DNA of 64,000 nt from Devosia sp. ZB163. GTDB taxonomy: Bacteria; Pseudomonadota; Alphaproteobacteria; Rhizobiales; Devosiaceae. The notes under the pieces were generated by a model. The model worked only from the letters and a program-made list of their open reading frames with translations. It searched no databases and was not told the DNA's origin. Made by a program: the position numbers and the translations under genes. Numbering within the stretch: position 1 is the first letter of the stretch; each line of letters opens with the position of its first letter. The stretch covers positions 1,468,331-1,532,330 of the forward strand of contig NZ_JAQRMY010000001.1 in assembly GCF_028613635.1 (NCBI RefSeq), written 5' to 3'. This document shows, piece after piece, positions 1 to 8,168 of the stretch.

Positions 1-432
1 ATTGTTCCGCAGGAATTGAAGGCGTTGGTCGTTGACGACAATGCCTATGCGCGCTCCGCCGTGGCGGCAACCCTGCGCAAGCTGGGGCTGGTCGAGATCG
101 ACGAGCTCGCCAGTGCCGCCCCCGCTGTCGGCGCCATCGTCGCGAACCGCTACGATATCGTGTTCATGGATTGGTACATGCCGGAAATGAACGGCGCGGC
201 CCTGCTCGAGGTGATCCGCGATCCGCGCTTTCCCGCCGGCGGCAAGGTGCCGGTGGTGATGATCACGGCCTATCCCAACCGCGAGACCATCGCCCGCGCC
301 AAGGAACTGGGCGCCAGCGAGGTGCTGGTGAAGCCTTTCAGCGTGTCGCAGGCGGCCGCTGCGCTCGGGCGGCTGCTGCCCGACGGCTGGCAACTCCCCG
401 AAGAGCCCGACGCCAAGCAGGTCCTGCTGTAA
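1..432 (+). CDS. single-domain response regulator (CheY-like receiver), 5' end possibly outside window
   Basis: Stand-alone phosphoacceptor receiver with no output domain, so it should pass a phosphoryl signal to or from a partner protein in the cytoplasm. Counting from the TTG at 16, the acidic pair is D7/D8, the phosphoacceptor is D52 (in FMDWYMPEMNG), the switch Thr is T84 (VMIT) and the conserved Lys is K106 (VLVKPF); all receiver residues are present and the length (about 138 aa) is normal. The frame is open to the first base of the window, and the AGGAA at 11-15 abuts the TTG directly, so the true start may lie upstream. No kinase gene is adjacent, so the partner cannot be named from the sequence. 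Confidence 0.85.
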   Translation: MVPQELKALVVDDNAYARSAVAATLRKLGLVEIDELASAAPAVGAIVANRYDIVFMDWYMPEMNGAALLEVIRDPRFPAGGKVPVVMITAYPNRETIARAKELGASEVLVKPFSVSQAAAALGRLLPDGWQLPEEPDAKQVLL

Positions 433-616
433 TCTGCCGTGCCGAAATGGTGAACGAATAGTAGAGTGCCGATTTGCGGCCGATAACTACTTGGCATTTT
501 TCGAGAACAGTTCATGCTGCGCTCACTACCTGCCTTCACCACCCTTTTGGGTTTGTGCAACATACTCCTGCTCGGGCTCGGTCGCCTTGAAAGTTCAACA
601 GTGATGAGTGTGTACC

Positions 617-1237
617 ATGCTGCGTAAGTCTCGCGCGGTCCTTGCTGCGACCGCCTGTATCCTCTCCCTCACCGTCTTCACCGACGCGGCCAATGCCGCC
701 CAGCGGTTCTTCCTGTTCAACAACAACACTTCCTCGCTGAGCGACGGTCGGCCGCGCAGCGAGGTGCGCCTGAAGAGCGGCAAGGTCCGTCTCGCGCCGC
801 AGTTCAAGCGCCAGGTGGTTGCCTACAACTCCAAGCAGTCGGCCGGCACCATCATCGTCAACACCGGCGAAAAGTACCTCTACCTGGTGCTCGGCGACGG
901 CCAGGCGATGCGCTACGGCATCGGCACCGCCCGCAGCGGCTTCGAGTGGAGCGGCACCCATCGCCTCTCCAGCAAGCGCGAGTGGCCGGGTTGGACGCCG
1001 CCGGCTGAAATGAAGCGCCGGCAGCCCGGCCTGCCCAACTACATGCCGGGCGGCATCAACAATCCGCTCGGGGCGCGCGCGCTCTACATCGGCTCCACGC
1101 TCTACCGCATCCACGGTACCAACGAGCCCTGGACCATCGGCCAGAACGTGTCGTCGGGCTGCATCCGCATGGTGAATGCAGATGTAGAAGATTTGTACGA
1201 ACGCGTAAAAATTGGCGCGAAGGTGATTGTCCTTTAG
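617..1237 (+). CDS. L,D-transpeptidase (YkuD/ErfK family), secreted
   Basis: Periplasmic YkuD-fold enzyme that makes 3-3 peptidoglycan cross-links or attaches proteins to peptidoglycan. The N-terminus from the ATG at 617 is a signal peptide (MLRKSRAVLAATAC... ending near ANA|AQ). The C-terminal half carries the catalytic motif IHGTN followed by SSGCIRM; the Cys is residue 185 and the His residue 169 when counted from the in-frame GTG at 608. Length (about 206 aa) is typical of short alphaproteobacterial Ldt proteins. I prefer the ATG at 617 because the signal peptide then begins normally; GTG at 608 is an alternative. A GC-rich hairpin lies just downstream. Substrate specificity cannot be read from the sequence. 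Confidence 0.85.
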   Translation: MLRKSRAVLAATACILSLTVFTDAANAAQRFFLFNNNTSSLSDGRPRSEVRLKSGKVRLAPQFKRQVVAYNSKQSAGTIIVNTGEKYLYLVLGDGQAMRYGIGTARSGFEWSGTHRLSSKREWPGWTPPAEMKRRQPGLPNYMPGGINNPLGARALYIGSTLYRIHGTNEPWTIGQNVSSGCIRMVNADVEDLYERVKIGAKVIVL

Positions 1238-1258
1238 TTAGGATTATCAGGGACACTG

Positions 1259-1280
1259 GCCCCCGGGATTCCCTGGGGGC
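1259..1280 (+). repeat. GC-rich hairpin between the Ldt gene and the vWA gene
   Basis: GCCCCC at 1259-1264 pairs with GGGGGC at 1275-1280, and the stem continues inward through one G-T pair and two G-C pairs to a four-base loop (about 9 bp). There is no T-run after it, so it is a weak terminator at best. It ends 12 bases before the ATG at 1293 and could affect translation of the next gene. Confidence 0.4.
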
Positions 1281-1292
1281 TGGGGTCGCAAC

Positions 1293-3185
1293 ATGCGCGG
1301 CTTTGTCGATTTGCTGAGGCGTTTCCACTCCGACGAGCGCGGAGTGTTCGCTGTTATATTCGGTGTCATGGCCGTCGTCCTGGTGGCGTTCGGCGGCGCG
1401 GCGGTGGACTACACCGCCGTGGAAACCGCCCGCACCCGGGCACAGGTCGCGCTCGACTCCGCGGCGCTGGGCCTGCAGCCGACCATCTTCAACGATCCAA
1501 GGCCCACGTCGGATACGCTGAAGGCCGAGGCGCTCGCGCTCATGAACGAGCAGATGCGGAACAACTCGGTGGCCACCATTGTCGATGTGGCCACGGCCGA
1601 TACCGGCACCGGCACCCTGCGCCTCGAGGCGACGGTCACCGTGCCCACGGCCTTCGTGCAACTCGTCGGCATTCCCAGCATGAGCGCGCGCGTCGTCTCC
1701 GAAGCCACGCGCAAGCGGCTCAATCTCGAAGTCGCGCTGGTGCTCGACAACTCGGGGTCGATGGGCCAGCAGAGCCGCATGACCAACCTCAAGAAGGCGG
1801 CGCGGTGCGCGATGAACGTGCTGTTCAACGCGCTCGACGATTGCACGGACACCAAGATCAACGCCGAGACGCCAAAGCCCAAGACCGAGCAGAACATCTG
1901 GATGGGCATCGTGCCGTTCACCGGCTTCGTGAATGTCGGCACCGGTAACAAGAACGCGGTCTGGATGGACACCACCGGCCTCTCCAGCATCTCCAACGAC
2001 AATTTCGACGACGACGACAACGACGCGACGCCGTTCTACGGCACCGTCAACCGCTTCGATCTGTATACCAAGGTCGGCGTCGCCTGGCGCGGCTGCGTGG
2101 AGGCGCGGCCGTATCCTTACGACACCACCGACACGCCGCCGAGCGCCGCGGACCCCGACACACTGTTCGTGCCCTCGTTCGCTCCGGACCCGCCGAGCGG
2201 CTACCCGAATGACTATCTCAATGATCGTCCGGCCGTATGCACCAACAAGGACGCCGGGACGTGGGTGGAAACCAGCGTCAAGACCGGCTGCAGCAGCAAG
2301 ACCTACAGCAACTGCAACAGCACCCCCACTGTTACGCGCACCCAAACCAACTGGGATGGATCAAACCACACGCCCGTGGCGTCGACGTCTCCCAGCACGC
2401 TCCCGGACAAGAACGGAGTACCGATCCCGGCCAACTGCACCACGAGCACGGCGAACGAACGTACTTCGAGGGATCCAGACCGGTACAAGCTCACCAGCAC
2501 GAAGACCTGCAGCTACGAGTTCTCCGATCGTGTGCTGCAGGAGCGTCTCTGCAAGTACAACCAGAAGGCCGGCAGCGGCGGCTCACCCAACCAGGACTGC
2601 CCGACCAACGCGCTGACGCCGCTGACCGACAACAAGGCCACCGTTGCGGCCGCGATCACCGCGATGGCCTCGCAGGGCTATACCAACATCCACCAGGGCA
2701 CGATCTGGGGCTTCCACATGCTGTCGCCCTCCGAGCCGCTGCCGCAGGGCAAGTCCTATGACGCCGCCACCTCCAAGGTGATGATCGTCATGACCGACGG
2801 CGAGAACACCGTCGACAGCTACGGCTCGAACATGAACAAGGCCAACACCTACCAGGCCTATGGCTGGCCGGGCGCGCGTTCGCAGACGGGTGGCATCTCG
2901 TACAACGGCCGCATCTACAGCAACGACTATCCGTATCCCAACAGCGACGCCCAGGTCACTGCAGCCATGGACAGCCGTACGCTGGAATCGTGCAACAACG
3001 CCAAGGCCATGGGCATCGCGGTCTATACGATCGGCCTGAACGCGCCCAACCAGAAGACGATCAATCTGCTGACGAACTGTGCCACCAACTCGTCGATGGC
3101 CTATTTTCCGACGGCGTCGACGCAACTGACGGACGTCTTCAAGGACATCGCCGACCAGCTGGCGAACCTGCGCCTGTCGCTCTGA
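1293..3185 (+). CDS. TadG-like pilus-assembly protein with von Willebrand factor A domain
   Basis: Envelope protein of the TadE/TadG-like family. Residues about 1-60 give the TadE/G signature: a short charged start, one membrane helix (VFAVIFGVMAVVLVAFGGAA) and an ETARTRAQVALDSAAL stretch. A vWA domain begins near residue 147 with the MIDAS motif DNSGSMG and resumes after a long insertion at MIVMTDGENT. The roughly 250-residue insertion is rich in Asn, Thr, Ser and Cys (several CxnC pairs) and contains an FDDDDND segment, suggesting an extracytoplasmic, disulfide-bonded region. Such proteins usually accompany Flp/Tad pilus clusters, but no tad ATPase, secretin or pilin gene is seen here, so this is an orphan copy. 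Its stop directly abuts the stop of the minus-strand gene that follows. Confidence 0.8.
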   Translation: MRGFVDLLRRFHSDERGVFAVIFGVMAVVLVAFGGAAVDYTAVETARTRAQVALDSAALGLQPTIFNDPRPTSDTLKAEALALMNEQMRNNSVATIVDVATADTGTGTLRLEATVTVPTAFVQLVGIPSMSARVVSEATRKRLNLEVALVLDNSGSMGQQSRMTNLKKAARCAMNVLFNALDDCTDTKINAETPKPKTEQNIWMGIVPFTGFVNVGTGNKNAVWMDTTGLSSISNDNFDDDDNDATPFYGTVNRFDLYTKVGVAWRGCVEARPYPYDTTDTPPSAADPDTLFVPSFAPDPPSGYPNDYLNDRPAVCTNKDAGTWVETSVKTGCSSKTYSNCNSTPTVTRTQTNWDGSNHTPVASTSPSTLPDKNGVPIPANCTTSTANERTSRDPDRYKLTSTKTCSYEFSDRVLQERLCKYNQKAGSGGSPNQDCPTNALTPLTDNKATVAAAITAMASQGYTNIHQGTIWGFHMLSPSEPLPQGKSYDAATSKVMIVMTDGENTVDSYGSNMNKANTYQAYGWPGARSQTGGISYNGRIYSNDYPYPNSDAQVTAAMDSRTLESCNNAKAMGIAVYTIGLNAPNQKTINLLTNCATNSSMAYFPTASTQLTDVFKDIADQLANLRLSL

Positions 3186-3473
3186 TCAGCCGTGGAGCAC
3201 GAAGCGCTTGCCGCCTGGAAAGCCGGCGAGCGCTGCGCGCTGCTCGGCAAGGGTCAAGCCCTCGAAGCTGATGGCCAGGGGCAGTTCGGGCGCATCAACC
3301 GGGGCGATGAAGGGGAGCATATGGGAACCGCTCCGCACCGGCAGCAGCAGCCGAACGCTCGCGTTGCCCGTCATCGTCAACCGTGAGATGTATTGCTCCA
3401 TCGTGCCTACTCGCACATTCCATCGGCCATCAACGCCGGGACCATAGCCCAGGTTGCGGTTCCTGCTACTCAT
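3186..3473 (-). CDS. small protein of unknown function
   Basis: I do not recognise this 95-residue protein. It starts at an ATG (complement of 3471-3473) and has a mixed soluble composition with a conserved-looking centre (RLLLPVRSGSHMLPFIAPVDAPELPLAISFEGLTL, read here only for composition) and no signal peptide or membrane helix. Its stop meets the stop of the TadG-like gene with no gap, a layout typical of real convergent genes. No strong ribosome binding site is visible upstream, so it is a supported but uncertain gene. Confidence 0.45.
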   Translation of the reverse strand: MSSRNRNLGYGPGVDGRWNVRVGTMEQYISRLTMTGNASVRLLLPVRSGSHMLPFIAPVDAPELPLAISFEGLTLAEQRAALAGFPGGKRFVLHG

Positions 3474-3571
3474 TTTGCCGTTACATCAGCGTCATCCGGC
3501 CGATACGTAGTCGCGCGAGGTTCTGCTCCAGCCGCATTGAACCTTGTGCCAACGCGGCATTCACCACTTGT

Positions 3572-4108
3572 TCATGCTTCGAGCAGGCCGCGGACCATCG
3601 CGACCCGCTCGTCGATCGGCATCGGCGGAATGCGCACGAGTTCGAAGCCGAACCGCTCGTAGGCGGCGACGTGGAACGCCTCGAAACGGCGCGAATCCTC
3701 GAGGCTGATCCGTCGCGCCTCGGTGTTGGTGATGAAGCCGAGCAGGTCGACGAACAGCACCCGCCGTTCGAGCTGCGGGTCGGCGAGGGCGGTGCCGATG
3801 CCGCGTTCCAGCGCCGGCGGGACGGGGTGCCCGAGATACTCCGCCAGCGCGAGCGTGCAGACCAGCGAGCGATCGGCGACCCGCAGGTCACCGCGCGCCG
3901 GCCGCGCCGCCCTGAGCATCTGCAGCCCCGCGATTCTGCTGATGAACTCGGGCTCTTCCCAGGGCCTCTCGACACCGCGCCCATGCTCGAGCGCAATGAC
4001 GTCGGTCGCAGCCTCCTCGATGATCTCGATGCCCGCGAGCTCGAGGTGCCTCAGGATAAGGGTCTTGCCGGCGCCAGGGGCACCGGTCAGGATGAAGTCG
4101 CGGGCCAT
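3572..4108 (-). CDS. predicted P-loop ATPase (AAA_28-type)
   Basis: Small cytoplasmic P-loop protein of about 178 aa. Walker A (TGAPGAGKT) lies within the first 20 residues, and RRVLFVDLLGF is the likely Walker B strand. The overall pattern matches the AAA_28 group of predicted ATPases that occur as single-domain proteins; cellular role unknown. I choose the ATG whose complement is 4106-4108 (MARDFILTG), because the 11 residues upstream look like leader sequence. It is separated by 98 bases from the small unknown gene downstream and diverges from the serine hydrolase gene. Confidence 0.7.
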   Translation of the reverse strand: MARDFILTGAPGAGKTLILRHLELAGIEIIEEAATDVIALEHGRGVERPWEEPEFISRIAGLQMLRAARPARGDLRVADRSLVCTLALAEYLGHPVPPALERGIGTALADPQLERRVLFVDLLGFITNTEARRISLEDSRRFEAFHVAAYERFGFELVRIPPMPIDERVAMVRGLLEA

Positions 4109-4391
4109 GGCTCCGCTCCAGAAATGATGTGAAGATGGCACGCCGCAGCGAGCGCTGCAGCGCGGGTTCAGTCAGTCGGGGGAGGGTGCTTGCAGCGGCG
4201 TCGGCCGCGGGAGGGGACACCCGAAGAGCGCAGCTGGGAAAGTCCTGCGAATCCTGATGCGCTACCCAACAGCATACCCGATGGGTCCGGCAGCGTCGAT
4301 CGCGACTCGGTCTCCGGTGAAGACGCGCGGCTGCGAACCGCCGGCGCGTTGGCGAGGTGGGCACTGGTCATCGGATCAGGCTGGAGGAACG

Positions 4392-5393
4392 ATGAACGCT
4401 CAAGCGACACTCGACCGGGCTTTCGCCCCCCTCGAGCAATCGATCGCTGCCGGTCGCATACCCGGCGGTATTCTCGGGGTCGTCGAGGCCAATGGCGACC
4501 GCGCCGTCCGCGTCACCGGTGAGGCCCAGCGGGTACCATATCGTCGGACGCTGACCGAGCGCACGTGGTTCGACCTCGCCTCGCTCACGAAGGTGATCTT
4601 CACCACGCCGCGCATCCTGGCGCTCGCCGAGGCCGGAACCATCGACCTCGATGCGCCGCTGATCTCGGTGATCCCCGATTTTCGCCAGTACAGTTCGGAC
4701 AACTGGGAGCGAAAGATCACCTTCCGCCAATGCCTCGGCCACCAGACGCCGCTTCCGGGGGTGTTCCCGATCTACACCTACGGCGCCGACCCCAACCTCC
4801 TGCGGGCGTTCGTGCTGCAGCACGAGTGGCAGGCTGGGCCGGCGGTCTACTCCGACCTCAACTTCATCCTGCTGGGGATCGCACTGGAGCGGCTCAGCGG
4901 CAAGCCGATCCGCCAGCAGGACCCGGGGCCTGGCTTCGCCTGGTCGGCCGATCCCGCAAACTCGGCCGCCACCGAGCAGGATGCCTGGCGCGGCCGCGTG
5001 GTCGTCGGCGAGGTGCATGACGAGAACTGCTATGCGCTGCAGGGGGCGGGCCACGCCGGACTCTTCGGCACGGTCGGTTCGGTGCTCGACTATGCACAGT
5101 CGCTGCTGACGGCGGACGGCATCTCGCCCGGCGTCGTCGAGCTGATGCGGACGCGGGTCGGTGGGCGACGGACACATGGCTGGGAGCTGCCTTACGACGG
5201 CTGGTCGGGCGGCGCCGCCTGTTCGTCCGACACCATCGGCCATACCGGCTTCACCGGAGTGGGGCTCTGGGTGGATTTCTCGCGTGGCCGCGCCTGGACG
5301 CTGCTGACCAACCGCGTGCATCCCACCCGGCACTTCGATAGCGGCATTGTCGCCCTGCGCCGGGCCGTCGGCGATCTCGTGAACGCGGAGTAA
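4392..5393 (+). CDS. serine hydrolase, beta-lactamase / DD-peptidase-like (class C fold)
   Basis: Penicillin-binding-protein-fold serine hydrolase. From the ATG at 4392, preceded by GGAGGA at 4383-4388, it has the SxxK motif S64-L-T-K67, a YSDLN motif at residue 153 in the YxN position, and HTGFTG near the C-terminus in the KTG position. At 333 residues it is normal for the beta-lactamase family. No signal peptide is apparent, which argues for a cytoplasmic enzyme rather than a secreted beta-lactamase. It is followed after 3 bases by anmK, in a block devoted to anhydro-muropeptides, so a muropeptide or small peptide substrate is a reasonable inference. It should not be annotated as a resistance gene on this evidence. 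Confidence 0.75.
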   Translation: MNAQATLDRAFAPLEQSIAAGRIPGGILGVVEANGDRAVRVTGEAQRVPYRRTLTERTWFDLASLTKVIFTTPRILALAEAGTIDLDAPLISVIPDFRQYSSDNWERKITFRQCLGHQTPLPGVFPIYTYGADPNLLRAFVLQHEWQAGPAVYSDLNFILLGIALERLSGKPIRQQDPGPGFAWSADPANSAATEQDAWRGRVVVGEVHDENCYALQGAGHAGLFGTVGSVLDYAQSLLTADGISPGVVELMRTRVGGRRTHGWELPYDGWSGGAACSSDTIGHTGFTGVGLWVDFSRGRAWTLLTNRVHPTRHFDSGIVALRRAVGDLVNAE

Positions 5394-5396
5394 TTC

Positions 5397-6512
5397 ATGG
5401 ACCCCATCTGGACCGTCGGGCTGATGACCGGCACCGTACTCGACGGCAATATCGATGTGGCGATCCTCAAGACCGACGGAGAGCGCGTCACGGAGTTCGG
5501 TCCTTACACACTGGCGCCGTACCCGCAGTCCATCCGCAACCTGCTGGAGGAGACACTGTCGCAGGCGCGAAAGTGGAACTTCGAGGGGCCCGATCCGGCA
5601 ATCTTTGCGGAAGCAGAGGATGCGCTGACGCTGGCCCAATCGGAGGCGGTGCGCCGGCATGTCGAGGCCTCGGGGCTGAAGATGTCCGATATCGGCGTGG
5701 TCGGCTTTCACGGGCAGTCGGTGCTGCACCGGGCACCGCAGCCAGGGCGGATCGGCGCCACGCGGCAGCTCGGCAATGGGCAGTTGATGCACGAACTGCT
5801 CGGCGTGAAGGTCGCCTTCGACTTCCGCTCTGCGGATGTCCGCGCTGGAGGGCAGGGGGCCCCGCTCGCAGCAATCTACCACCAGGCGCTGCTACGCCGG
5901 CTCGGCACATCGGGCGACACGGCGGTGCTCAACCTGGGGGGCGTTGCCAATGTCACCTACTGGGATGGCGGCGACACGCTGATCGCCTTCGATACCGGTC
6001 CGGCCAACGCACCACTCAACGATTTCATGAAGGCGCACGGGCTCGGCGAGATGGATCGCGACGGCGCCCTTGCTCGCAGCGGGACGGTCGACGAGGAGCG
6101 CCTGGCAGAACTCCTGCAGCACCCGTATTTTTCTGCGAAACCGCCCAAGTCCCTCGACCGGTTCGATTTCACGGCGGCCATGGCAGATGGTCTCGATCCG
6201 CCGACCGGCGCAGCCACGTTGACGGCCTTCACCGTCGGTGCTGTCGGCAAGGGTCTCGACCTGCTGCCGAGACGGCCGAAGAGGCTCGTGGTTTGCGGCG
6301 GTGGCCGGCACAACTCGCTCATCATGGAAATGCTCGGCACCCGTGCGGGCGTGGAAGCTGTTCCGGCCGAAGGCGTCGGTTGGCGCGGCGATGCCATCGA
6401 AGCCGAGTGCTTCGCGTTCCTTGCCGCCCGGGTTGTCCGCGGCCTGCCGATCAGCTTCCCCACCACAACAGGGGCGCCGCGCCCCCTGCAGGGCGGTCGA
6501 CTCGCCGGCTAG
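5397..6512 (+). CDS. anmK: anhydro-N-acetylmuramic acid kinase
   Basis: Cytoplasmic kinase that hydrolyses the 1,6-anhydro ring of anhydro-MurNAc and phosphorylates it to MurNAc-6-phosphate during peptidoglycan recycling. At 371 aa the length is normal. The N-terminal phosphate-binding signature is [15 protein letters not shown] (family: GLMSGTSxDGxD), followed by NLGGVANVT and FDTGPAN, which include the region of the catalytic Asp, and VCGGGRHN near the C-terminus. The start ATG at 5397 lies 3 bases after the hydrolase stop, so the two are almost certainly co-transcribed. The GNAT and NagZ-type genes downstream support the recycling role. Confidence 0.93.
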   Translation: MDPIWTVGLMTGTVLDGNIDVAILKTDGERVTEFGPYTLAPYPQSIRNLLEETLSQARKWNFEGPDPAIFAEAEDALTLAQSEAVRRHVEASGLKMSDIGVVGFHGQSVLHRAPQPGRIGATRQLGNGQLMHELLGVKVAFDFRSADVRAGGQGAPLAAIYHQALLRRLGTSGDTAVLNLGGVANVTYWDGGDTLIAFDTGPANAPLNDFMKAHGLGEMDRDGALARSGTVDEERLAELLQHPYFSAKPPKSLDRFDFTAAMADGLDPPTGAATLTAFTVGAVGKGLDLLPRRPKRLVVCGGGRHNSLIMEMLGTRAGVEAVPAEGVGWRGDAIEAECFAFLAARVVRGLPISFPTTTGAPRPLQGGRLAG

Positions 6513-6624
6513 CCTGCGCCCTGGTGCACCTTCAACGCCATCGGCCCGAATGTCCTCGTTCCAGGTCCTTGCATCGAGGGTCCGTCTCGGTATCACTAGG
6601 CATCCTAATGGTTCGCTGTGTCAT

Positions 6625-7116
6625 ATGGATTTGCTCGTAAACCTTTACTCTCGACGGATGGCCGCCCTGGCGGAGCGTGTGGAGGATGTAGCAGCCACGA
6701 TACGCCCCGCTTTGCCGCCCGAGTTGCACATCATCCAGCGTTGGGTGCGGGAGCATTTCAGCGAGTACTGGGTGAGCGAGGTGACGGTGGCGATGTCACA
6801 CCAGCCGCCGGGGTGCATCGTCGCAGTCGTCGATGGCGAGCTGGTTGGCTTTGCGTGCTACGACGCCACTGCCCGCGGCTTCTTCGGTCCGACGGGCGTG
6901 GCCGAGAGCCATCGCGGCGGCAGGATCGGCCTCGCGTTGCTGTACCGAACGCTTGAGGCGATGAAGGCAAGTGGCTACGCCTATGCGGTCATCGGCGGTG
7001 TCGGACCCGTCGAGTTCTACGCCAAAGCCGTAGGGGCGATACCGATAGAGGCCGACAAGGAAGACATCTACCAGGGCCTCCTGCGGGTCAGGCCCGCCAT
7101 GGATCGGGGTCAGTAG
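6625..7116 (+). CDS. GNAT-family N-acetyltransferase
   Basis: About 163 aa with the GNAT fold: a beta strand (VAVVDGELVGFACYD), then the acetyl-CoA-binding loop in GVAESHRGGRIGLALL (R-x-x-G-x-G/A type motif), and the C-terminal VIGGVGPVEFYAKAVGA strand-helix. The ATG at 6625 is chosen because the frame upstream overlaps anmK and looks non-coding. It sits between anmK and the NagZ-type gene with 1 base to the latter, so it is likely part of the recycling operon and may acetylate an amino sugar or a peptide product, but the substrate is unknown. Confidence 0.75.
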   Translation: MDLLVNLYSRRMAALAERVEDVAATIRPALPPELHIIQRWVREHFSEYWVSEVTVAMSHQPPGCIVAVVDGELVGFACYDATARGFFGPTGVAESHRGGRIGLALLYRTLEAMKASGYAYAVIGGVGPVEFYAKAVGAIPIEADKEDIYQGLLRVRPAMDRGQ

Positions 7117-7117
7117 C

Positions 7118-8140
7118 ATGTCAGGCACGCCCCTTGCCCTGTTCATCGGCGTCGAGGGGCCTGAGCTGACCGACGATGAGGTCTCGTTCCTCCGGGAGGC
7201 GAACCCGTACGGGTTGTTCCTGTTCCGGCGCAATATCGACCATCCCGACCAGGTGCGGCGGCTCTGCGCCACGTTCCGCTCCACCGTCGGCCGCGCTGAC
7301 GCGCCCGTGTTCATCGACCAGGAGGGTGGCCGCGTCCAGCGCCTCGACAACGGCAACTGGCCGAGTTTTCGCAGCCTCGGTTCATTTGGAGCACTCGCCC
7401 GGAAAGACCTCGACCTGGCGAAACGGGCGATGCGGCTGTCGAGCCGGGCGATGGGCGCCATCATGGCCGACCTGACGATCGACAGCGGCACGACACCTGT
7501 GGTCGACCTCGCCCGCGCCGGCACCCACGACGTGATCGGCCAACGCGCCTTCGGCGATGACCCTGCGCTGGTCACTGCCATGGCGCGGGAGGTCATCGAC
7601 GGCATGCTCGAGGTCGGCACCCTGCCTGTCATCAAGCACATCCCGGGCTATGGCGGCGTCACGGTGGATCCGCATTTCGATTGCCCGGTCGTTGATGCCA
7701 GCCTCGATGATCTGCGCCGCACCGATTTCCAGCCGTTTGTCGCGCTGCGGGATGCGCCCTGGGCGATGGTGGCGCACCTTGTCTTCACCCGGATCGATTC
7801 CGAGCGCCCCGCCTCGGTTTCGCCAAAGCTGATCGATCTGATCCGCCAGGACATCGGATACGACGGTGTACTGATTACCGATTGTCTCAGTATGGAGGCG
7901 TTGAGAGGTACGCCCGGCGAGCGTGTCGCCGCCGCGCTCGACGCCGGCAATGATATCGCACTGCTGAGCCAGGGCGGCCTCGTGGCCAGCGCAGGTGCAG
8001 CAAACGCCGCCCGCCCGCTAACGGCGGAAACCATTGAACGTATCGCGCGGGCCGATCGCAAACGCGGTAGCGTTCGTGTCGACGCGGCGGCGCTTTACGA
8101 CGAAGTTGAGCAGATTTTCAAGGAGAGCGGCTTCGCGTGA
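7118..8140 (+). CDS. nagZ: beta-N-acetylhexosaminidase, GH3 (NagZ-type)
   Basis: Cytoplasmic glycoside hydrolase family 3 enzyme, 340 aa, expected to remove GlcNAc from GlcNAc-anhydroMurNAc(-peptides). Motifs: FIDQEGGRVQRL; KHIPGYGGVTVDPH at residues 173-186, corresponding to the family KHFPGHG...DSH in which the Asp-His dyad (here D184/H186) acts as general acid/base; and VLITDCLSMEA with the nucleophile D255. The spacing matches the E. coli enzyme. One deviation is Y178 where GHG normally has His. The overlapping context (anmK, GNAT, peptide ABC importer) fits muropeptide recycling. A second genomic nagZ cannot be excluded, so the symbol is by family. Confidence 0.85.
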   Translation: MSGTPLALFIGVEGPELTDDEVSFLREANPYGLFLFRRNIDHPDQVRRLCATFRSTVGRADAPVFIDQEGGRVQRLDNGNWPSFRSLGSFGALARKDLDLAKRAMRLSSRAMGAIMADLTIDSGTTPVVDLARAGTHDVIGQRAFGDDPALVTAMAREVIDGMLEVGTLPVIKHIPGYGGVTVDPHFDCPVVDASLDDLRRTDFQPFVALRDAPWAMVAHLVFTRIDSERPASVSPKLIDLIRQDIGYDGVLITDCLSMEALRGTPGERVAAALDAGNDIALLSQGGLVASAGAANAARPLTAETIERIARADRKRGSVRVDAAALYDEVEQIFKESGFA

Positions 8141-8168
8141 GGCGGGTCGAGGAAGAGGGAGAGGAATT

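Noticed and set aside
4392..5393. Beta-lactamase resistance gene
   Set aside because: No signal peptide and muropeptide recycling context; the SxxK fold alone does not indicate drug resistance.
8034..8168. Upstream extension of the peptide-binding protein
   Set aside because: It overlaps the NagZ-type gene in another frame; the signal peptide begins at 8169.
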